From: Affinirhizobium lemnae
Lineage (GTDB): Bacteria > Pseudomonadota > Alphaproteobacteria > Rhizobiales > Rhizobiaceae
NCBI RefSeq assembly: GCF_022968395.1
Contig: NZ_JALJQZ010000034.1
Span: 1-39,896 of the forward strand
DNA length: 39,896 bases
Direction: 5' to 3'
Below the pieces are notes generated by a model. That model searched no databases. It worked only from the letters and a program-made list of their open reading frames with translations, and was not told the origin of the DNA. Shown here piece by piece: positions 34,881-39,896 of this stretch (its first letter is position 1; each line of letters starts with the position of its first letter). The position numbers were made by a program, and so were the translations under genes.

Positions 34881-35253
34881 CTGTGCCCTCCCCTGATTTT
34901 ATAGCTGGGAAGGTAGAGGTGACTTTCTCCGAAATGCCGATCGATGCACCGGTGGCGCCAAAGAGGCCGACGATCGTCGTCGCACCGAGCAGAATGCCGG
35001 CGACCAGGACGACGTACATCAGCCTGCGCGCGAAATCGTTGAGTTCGCCGCCGAAGATTAACATACCGCCAGCGATGGCAACGGCTGCGAGCGCGATGTA
35101 TCCAGCGACTGGACCTGTGATCGATTGCTGGATCTGCTCCAGAGGACCTTCCCAAGGAAGGCTGCCACCACCTGAGCTCGCCATCGCCGGCACCACGAAG
35201 GCAAAATGAGTTGCTATTACTGAAAAAGCGAAAACATTGGTCTTACGCAACAT
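34873..35253 (-). CDS. trbC: TrbC prepilin
   Basis: The 126-aa protein has a long signal peptide ending near AMA-SSGGG, then two hydrophobic helices ([21 protein letters not shown] and [21 protein letters not shown]). It is the TrbC/VirB2 pilin precursor, probably trimmed and cyclised by TraF. ATG 35253 has GGAAG upstream and overlaps trbB by 11 bp. Confidence 0.93.
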   Translation of the reverse strand: MLRKTNVFAFSVIATHFAFVVPAMASSGGGSLPWEGPLEQIQQSITGPVAGYIALAAVAIAGGMLIFGGELNDFARRLMYVVLVAGILLGATTIVGLFGATGASIGISEKVTSTFPAIKSGEGTDG

Positions 35254-36220
35254 GACGGGCTTCCTGTTCTTCCGTAAGGTGCTCGGACTGGATTTCGTAT
35301 TCGCCTTTGGCAAAACGCTCGACGGTTATGATGTCACGGACTCTCCTGCCGCGGGGCGTGCGCTCGATCGAAACGATGAGGTCAACGGCCTCACCAATGA
35401 CTTCATGCATTGGCTGTTGGCTTGCCTCTGCCGTGAGTTGTTCAAGCCGGCGGAGTGCGGACATGGCGGTGTTGGAGTGGATGGTTGCGACGCCGCCCGG
35501 ATGCCCTGTGTTCCAGGCTTTAAGAAGCGTGAGGGCTGCGCCATCGCGCACCTCGCCGACGACGATGCGATCAGGTCGAAGGCGCATCGTACTTTTGAGC
35601 AAGCGGGCCATATCAACGCTGTCACTTGTGTGGAGAAGAACGGCGTTCTCGGCGGCGCACCGGATCTCCGCCGTATCTTCGAGGATCACCAGTCGATCCT
35701 CTGGCGCACTTCTTACGATTTCGTCGATCACTGCGTTGGCTAGCGTGGTTTTCCCGGAGCCGGTCCCGCCTGAAATGATGATGTTCAATCGCGAGGCGAT
35801 CGCGCTTCTGATCGTTCCTGCTTGCAGGTCTGTCATGACGCCGGTGCGAACATAGTCATCGAGCGGAATGAGACGTGAGGCACGCCGGCGTATAGTGAAC
35901 GCCGGTTTTGCAACGATGGGAGGCAGCAGGCCTTCGAACCGGTGCCCCCCGATTGGCAGCTCACCGGAGATGATAGGTTGATTGGTATCGACCTCGGACT
36001 GAAGAGCGTGCGCAACAGTCCCGATGACCATCTCCGCCGCAGCGGATGACATTTCCCCGGCAGGCGCTACGCCGTGACCAAGCCGTTCGATGAACAGCTT
36101 GCCGTCTGGATTGAGCATGATTTCAACGACATTACTGTCGTCGAGCGCGACGCATAGCTGATCGCCTAGCGCCTCCTGGAGCTTGCGTACAAGTCTTGGA
36201 TGGGAAAGAAGCTGGGTCAC
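35243..36220 (-). CDS. trbB: TrbB, T4SS VirB11-type ATPase
   Basis: A 325-aa secretion ATPase. It has Walker [15 protein letters not shown] (about 160), the Asp box [12 protein letters not shown], Walker B region [14 protein letters not shown] and the His box [12 protein letters not shown]. The start is GTG 36220 with GAGGACA about 8 bp upstream, 10 bp after the traI stop; the longer open frame would run into traI. It is the second gene of the traI-trb operon. Confidence 0.95.
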   Translation of the reverse strand: MTQLLSHPRLVRKLQEALGDQLCVALDDSNVVEIMLNPDGKLFIERLGHGVAPAGEMSSAAAEMVIGTVAHALQSEVDTNQPIISGELPIGGHRFEGLLPPIVAKPAFTIRRRASRLIPLDDYVRTGVMTDLQAGTIRSAIASRLNIIISGGTGSGKTTLANAVIDEIVRSAPEDRLVILEDTAEIRCAAENAVLLHTSDSVDMARLLKSTMRLRPDRIVVGEVRDGAALTLLKAWNTGHPGGVATIHSNTAMSALRRLEQLTAEASQQPMHEVIGEAVDLIVSIERTPRGRRVRDIITVERFAKGEYEIQSEHLTEEQEARHVA

Positions 36221-36230
36221 GTGGCTGTCC

Positions 36231-36857
36231 TCAAGCGGCCTTGTGGAAGGAAGTAGCGATGAGCGACCGATAGTGCGGTGGCTGCAACCGCTGGAACGAA
36301 GCGCGGTCTGCGGGGAGAACGCCTGCAATTGCCGTGGTGACGCCAATCTTTTGAGGTGTTCCCAGTCGTTGCAATGGCCATCCGACACGGGAGAGGATCC
36401 GCTCAAACCGCAGATCCGTCACGGTGACGATGTCGCTAAAGCCGTTGACGATTGACCACTCGATGATGCCAGCAAACATTGCTTGCGTGACGTTGTTGAT
36501 GGAGCTCTGCGCACTCGATCCTTGCGATTGCGTATCGACGCAAAAACGTGAGCTTTCGATCATTGCGGCGTGAGCAAAGAGCCTCCCATCTGGAAGAAGT
36601 GACGGGAAAATCTCCTGGATCATTGTCGGCCCGGTGGCGGGTAGAAGCCGTGCGCAGCCATGGACACGATCGTCACCCCCGACAGCTAGAATGTATGTTG
36701 GACGTAGATCATCGAATCGATCCATCTCCATCCCGTCATCAACGTCGACTTCCCATCCCAACCGGTCGGCGAAGACTTTTGCCCGGAGGGCGTGCTGGGC
36801 AGCGAGCAGTCTCTCTTCTTTTGCGGTTCGAGGTGTCGAAATCGCCAGTAGCTGCAT
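36231..36857 (-). CDS. traI: TraI, acyl-homoserine-lactone synthase
   Basis: This 208-aa LuxI-family enzyme makes the N-acyl-homoserine lactone sensed by TraR. The conserved residues are present: Arg25, Phe29, Trp35 (ALRAKVFADRLGW), Glu44, Asp46, Asp49 (EMDRFDD), then CARLLPATGP and ESSRFCVD. It leads the traI-trb operon, and the dyad at 36919-36934 lies 62 bp upstream, about where tra box I lies on Ti plasmids. This creates positive feedback. Confidence 0.95.
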   Translation of the reverse strand: MQLLAISTPRTAKEERLLAAQHALRAKVFADRLGWEVDVDDGMEMDRFDDLRPTYILAVGGDDRVHGCARLLPATGPTMIQEIFPSLLPDGRLFAHAAMIESSRFCVDTQSQGSSAQSSINNVTQAMFAGIIEWSIVNGFSDIVTVTDLRFERILSRVGWPLQRLGTPQKIGVTTAIAGVLPADRASFQRLQPPHYRSLIATSFHKAA

Positions 36858-36918
36858 GGATATCTCCGTCGATGTTGAGTCGATTGAGATATGTGCACGG
36901 ATCGGAACCGAGCGGCAG

Positions 36919-36934
36919 TTGTAGGATTCGACAA
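36919..36934 (-). promoter_or_regulatory. Candidate TraR box of traI-trb
   Basis: TTGTAGGATTCGACAA has TTGT/ACAA arms and partial symmetry between them. It lies 62 bp upstream of the traI start and shares TTGYAGGATTC with 37016-37031 and 18783-18800. Confidence 0.55.
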
Positions 36935-37015
36935 ATGAGAATCGCGCTGAGTCGCGGTAGACATGGCGACCGCATGCGTTTGGCAGAGAAATCGACTGCT
37001 TTACGGGTTCGGCAA

Positions 37016-37031
37016 GTTGCAGGATTCACAA
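37016..37031 (+). promoter_or_regulatory. Candidate TraR box facing repA
   Basis: GTTGCAGGATTCACAA repeats the traI-side site about 97 bp to the right and is also followed by ACAAATGAG. It could allow quorum-dependent activation of repABC, as described for Ti plasmids. Confidence 0.5.
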
Positions 37032-37101
37032 TAAAACAAATGAGGAACAGGAAGCTACAAGGGAGATGCTAAGTTACTGTATAAAATACGTAATCTGTTT
37101 G

Positions 37102-37191
37102 GGTTACCGTAGTTGGCAATGCGTCGATTAAGGTTTCGTTAACCATTAAGTCCTTGCCAAGAAACTGGTTGCAGGTATCGTCACGGTAAAC
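37102..37191 (+). promoter_or_regulatory. repA upstream region with an inverted repeat
   Basis: GGTTACCGTAG (37102-37112) and CACGGTAAAC (37182-37191) form a spaced inverted repeat (GTTWACCGT) in the 375-bp traI-repA gap. It may be the RepA operator; the hexamers of the repA promoter are not clear to me. Confidence 0.35.
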
Positions 37192-37231
37192 AGGCCGTTT
37201 CGGCTTAAAATCCGTGATAAGAGAGATCATC

Positions 37232-38449
37232 GTGAGCGTGGCTAAAAACGTGAATAGGCACAGCCTCCCAAGTGCTGATGAAACGATCGGGGCGCAGGCT
37301 GAACTCCTGAGCTCTCAGCTTCAGTCTATGAGCGAGGCGCTGTTCCCGCCGACTTCACAAAAGGTCCTCCGTAAGTTTACGTCGGGTGAAGCTGCTCGTT
37401 TGATCGGAATATCTGATTCCACGTTGCGCAAGATGACGCTGGCTGGTGAAGGACCGCAGCCGGAAACTACGAGTAACGGGAGGCGCCTATATAATCTCAG
37501 TGAGATCAACCAGATTCGTCGACTGCTCGCCCAATCGACACGCGGTAGAGAGACGATAGAATTTGTCCCTCACCGTCGCCCAGGTGAGCATCTGCAAGTC
37601 CTTGCCGTCACCAACTTCAAAGGCGGGTCCGGCAAAACGACAACGACAGCTCATTTGGCACAATTTCTGGCTCTCCAGGGCTATCGCGTTCTAGCCGTCG
37701 ATCTCGATCCACAAGCCAGTCTTTCGGCACTGCTAGGCGTTCTTCCGGAATTGGATGTCGCGTCAAACCAGACTCTATATGCTGCAATTCGTTACGACGA
37801 AGAGCGTCGCGCACTTTCGGAGGTGATCCGGCCAACTTACTTCGACGGCCTGGATCTCGTCCCAGGTAATCTAGAACTGATGGAGTTTGAGCATACGACG
37901 CCCAGAGCGCTCAGCGCGGGGGCTTCAGGCGAAACGCTGTTCTTTGCACGAGTGGCGGCGGCGCTTGACGAGGTTGCCGACAACTACGACGTCGTCGTGA
38001 TTGACTGCCCTCCTCAGCTCGGCTTCCTAACGCTCAGTGGATTGTGCGCAGCGACTGCGATGATCATCACGATTCATCCGCAGATGCTCGACATATCGTC
38101 GATGAGTCAGTTCCTTTTGATGACGCGTGATCTGCTCGGTGTAGTGCGGGATGCTGGCGGCGAACTCAAATATGATTTCATCCGCTACCTATTGACCAGA
38201 TATGAGCCTCAAGACGCTCCTCAAACGAAGGTCGCGGCTCTGCTCCGTAATCTTTTTGATGACTACGTGTTGACGAATCCCATGCTGAAGTCTGCAGCGG
38301 TATCGGACGCCGGCCTGACCAAGCAGACCCTCTATGAGATTGGTCGTGAGAACATGACTCGCTCCACCTATGATCGGGCGATGGAGTCGTTGGAGGCGGT
38401 CAACTCGGAGGTTGAGACATTGATTAAGCAGGCTTGGGGTCGGGCATGA
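37232..38449 (+). CDS. repA: RepA, ParA-family partitioning ATPase
   Basis: The protein has about 405 aa. An N-terminal HTH-like region (FTSGEAARLIGISDSTLRKM) precedes a ParA ATPase with deviant Walker A FKGGSGKTTTTAHLAQ (about 130), DLDPQASLS and VVVIDCPPQLGFL. RepA drives segregation with RepB and represses the operon. GTG 37232 is preferred (AAGAGAG 6 bp upstream); GTG 37214 would add six residues. repA diverges from traI, as on Ti plasmids. Confidence 0.95.
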   Translation: MSVAKNVNRHSLPSADETIGAQAELLSSQLQSMSEALFPPTSQKVLRKFTSGEAARLIGISDSTLRKMTLAGEGPQPETTSNGRRLYNLSEINQIRRLLAQSTRGRETIEFVPHRRPGEHLQVLAVTNFKGGSGKTTTTAHLAQFLALQGYRVLAVDLDPQASLSALLGVLPELDVASNQTLYAAIRYDEERRALSEVIRPTYFDGLDLVPGNLELMEFEHTTPRALSAGASGETLFFARVAAALDEVADNYDVVVIDCPPQLGFLTLSGLCAATAMIITIHPQMLDISSMSQFLLMTRDLLGVVRDAGGELKYDFIRYLLTRYEPQDAPQTKVAALLRNLFDDYVLTNPMLKSAAVSDAGLTKQTLYEIGRENMTRSTYDRAMESLEAVNSEVETLIKQAWGRA

Positions 38450-38488
38450 GTACCCAATTCGGTTCTCCACATAATGATATCGCGGATT

Positions 38489-38504
38489 GTTGGGAGCTCC
38501 CAAC
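38489..38504. promoter_or_regulatory. parS: Probable parS site 1
   Basis: GTTGGGAGCTCCCAAC is a perfect 16-bp palindrome with GTT/AAC ends and a central GC, the layout of repABC parS sites. It lies in the repA-repB gap. Confidence 0.85.
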
Positions 38505-38546
38505 CATTCCGATCAGCCCATCTTCCCAGAGTGTTGAACCGCGTTT

Positions 38547-38562
38547 GTTGGGAGCTCCCAAC
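38547..38562. promoter_or_regulatory. parS: Probable parS site 2
   Basis: This is an identical copy of the 38489-38504 palindrome, 58 bp downstream and just before repB. The pair is the likely RepB-binding centromere. Confidence 0.85.
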
Positions 38563-38603
38563 AGCGAGCCAATTGATCGGGACTCTCATCCTGGAGTAAG
38601 TTC

Positions 38604-39611
38604 ATGAGCCGCAAGGATTCCATCGACAACCTCTTCATGAAAAAGCCGGTCGTCACCGCATCGTCACCGGCCAGGTCTCCTGATCGGGTGCGCACTGGTG
38701 CAATATCGGCGATGGGGTCCTCACTCCATGAAATGGCGGAAAATGCCAAGCAAGTAACCAAGCTGCAGCAACAATTGGCCGAAGGTGAACCGGTCGTTTC
38801 CCTCGACCCGTCTGCGATCGATAACTCAAAGATAACTGATCGCATACAGCTCGAGGTCGACCCCGATTTTGAGGCGCTGGTAGCAAGTATTGCTGAACAT
38901 GGGCAGCAGGTGCCGATCCTTGTTCGTCCAAATCCTGAAACTGCGGGGAGGTTTCAGATTGCATATGGACGACGCCGTTTGAGAGCTGCCGAACAGCTCG
39001 GGCGACCTGTCCGAGCAATTGTTAAAAGTCTTTCTGACAGCCAACTCTACATTGCCCAAGGCCGGGAAAATCTGGATCGGAAAGATCTATCCTTTATCGA
39101 AAAGGCCTTTTTTGCACGAAATCTGGAGGACGGTGGGTGCGACCGCGCCACTATTATTTCTGCTCTCGTTACGGATAAAGCGGATGTGAGCAGATACATT
39201 GCGGTGGCCCGACGATTGCCGGACAGTGTCGTAAACTTGATTGGCCCCGCGCCCAAGGCGGGACGCGCCAGATGGATGGCTCTGGCCGAACATCTTGCAA
39301 ATCCATCAATGGTCGAAGCGGCCCAGCAGATTCTAAGAGGATATGTTGAACAGCGGCTAGACAGCGATGCGCGTCTTAGTGGCTTGCTGCGTGAGTTGTC
39401 CGGGCACCCCAAGGTAAGCAAAAAGAGATCTGAGTCGACGGACGTTTGGAGAACTCCGACGGGTAAGCGCGCAGTGAGCATCGAAGCGAACGATGGCAAG
39501 ACGTCCATCGTTTTCGAAGAAAAGGCTGTTCCAGCGTTCGCCAAGTTTGTGTCAGCGAGACTGGATGAGCTTTACGAACAATTTCAAAAACAGAATCGCG
39601 ATGGGGATTGA
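38604..39611 (+). CDS. repB: RepB, ParB-family partitioning protein
   Basis: The 335-aa protein begins MSRKDSIDNLF. It has the ParB N-terminal core (EHGQQVPILVRPNPE, YGRRRLRAAEQLG, ENLDRKDLSFIEKAFFA) and a following helix-turn-helix region (VTDKADVSRYIAVARRLP). It binds parS and RepA. GGAG lies 9 bp before the ATG. It is the second gene of repABC. Confidence 0.95.
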   Translation: MSRKDSIDNLFMKKPVVTASSPARSPDRVRTGAISAMGSSLHEMAENAKQVTKLQQQLAEGEPVVSLDPSAIDNSKITDRIQLEVDPDFEALVASIAEHGQQVPILVRPNPETAGRFQIAYGRRRLRAAEQLGRPVRAIVKSLSDSQLYIAQGRENLDRKDLSFIEKAFFARNLEDGGCDRATIISALVTDKADVSRYIAVARRLPDSVVNLIGPAPKAGRARWMALAEHLANPSMVEAAQQILRGYVEQRLDSDARLSGLLRELSGHPKVSKKRSESTDVWRTPTGKRAVSIEANDGKTSIVFEEKAVPAFAKFVSARLDELYEQFQKQNRDGD

Positions 39612-39661
39612 TGATGAATTGAGCCGCTGGACTGTTTCACGGTGAAGCAAAATCGGCAAAG

Positions 39662-39709
39662 AAAAAGCCCTCCGAAATGAATTCCGAAGAGCCTTCTCCA
39701 CTTTGGTCG
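39662..39709 (-). ncRNA. Antisense counter-transcribed RNA controlling repC
   Basis: In the 190-bp repB-repC gap the minus strand has TTGACG (39744-39739) and GATTCT (39721-39716) with 17-bp spacing. About 50 nt on comes a terminator: GCTCTTCGGAA (39692-39682), loop TTCA and TTTCGGAGGGC (39677-39667) pair completely with G-U pairs, then TTTTTC. RepABC plasmids encode such a small antisense RNA at this place, which blocks repC expression and sets copy number and incompatibility. The ends are estimates. Confidence 0.8.
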
Positions 39710-39801
39710 GTTGAGAGAATCGCACTTCTCAGAATCCCCGTCAAGAGTCTTTGACGTCGTTCCGGCGAGCGTTTTTCTGTTGCCTTTCGAAAGGTAGGAA
39801 A

Positions 39802-39896
39802 ATGCATCCCGAAAATGTAACGACGCCCTTTGGGCGGCGGCCGGCTGTGCTTGCTCTTGTAAAGAGGCAGCTCCAGACGTCCGAGACGAAACCAAG
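39802..39896 (+). CDS. repC: RepC replication initiator, N-terminus only (runs off window)
   Basis: Thirty-one codons starting MHPENVTTPFGRRPAVLALV, with the TTPFGRRP block typical of RepC N-termini. GGTAGGAAA precedes the ATG. The origin is expected inside repC, outside the window. Confidence 0.85.
   Translation, partial: MHPENVTTPFGRRPAVLALVKRQLQTSETKP

Noticed and set aside
36891..36897. ATGTGCA half site resembling the Ti tra box
   Set aside because: The second half (TGCACAT) is absent at the right spacing, so it is not a full Ti-type box; it may be a relic or chance.

Overview
This window is part of a repABC-type plasmid from an alphaproteobacterium of the order Rhizobiales (Rhizobium, Agrobacterium or Sinorhizobium type). 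The evidence is a repA-repB-(repC) locus at the right end, a complete Ti-plasmid-type quorum-sensing and conjugation apparatus (traI-trbBCDEJKLFGHI, traR, traM, traAFBH, traCDG, oriT), and several small accessory families typical of rhizobial plasmids (DUF736, WGR, ArdC). The chromosome or strain cannot be named from the sequence.

Left accessory region (1-8.5 kb). An ardC-type antirestriction gene has been broken twice. The window opens inside domain V of a group II intron that ends near base 77, in the gene. A 7.87-kb mobile element (401-8270) then splits the same reading frame: codon 398-400 joins in frame to codon 8271-8273, so both element boundaries can be read directly. The element carries three overlapping tyrosine-recombinase genes (like Tn554 or recombinase-in-trio elements), an intact divergent ArdC-like protein, a HIT-like protein and a Nudix hydrolase. 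It ends in a 13-bp imperfect inverted repeat.

Middle accessory region (8.5-15.8 kb). Two 591-bp direct repeats differing at one base, each with a DUF736 gene, flank a two-gene module of a three-pass membrane protein and a trypsin-like serine protease. Next come small conserved ORFs, a WGR-domain protein and a divergent pair of putative nucleases: an HNH-like protein (minus strand) and a 508-aa protein with a C-terminal PD-(D/E)XK domain (plus strand). I regard the protease/membrane module and the nuclease pair as the best candidates for undescribed systems, possibly defensive. Their functions are inference.

Transfer region (15.8-36.9 kb). A secreted SNase-like nuclease gene overlaps traG. 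traCDG and traAFBH diverge from an intergenic oriT that resembles the Ti/RSF1010 nic region. traA is the relaxase-helicase, and traAFBH ends in a strong terminator. An XRE regulator with its own palindromic operator, the antiactivator traM and the LuxR-type activator traR follow. The mating-pair-formation operon runs leftward from the acyl-homoserine-lactone synthase traI through trbB-trbI.

Replication region (36.9-39.9 kb). repA diverges from traI. Two identical 16-bp palindromes between repA and repB are probable parS sites. A short antisense RNA gene with its own promoter and terminator lies between repB and repC, and only the first 31 codons of repC are present. Three related dyads (core TTGYAGGATTC) occur upstream of traI, towards repA, and between traC and traA. 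They are candidate TraR boxes that would couple transfer and copy number to cell density, as in Ti plasmids, but with a different sequence.
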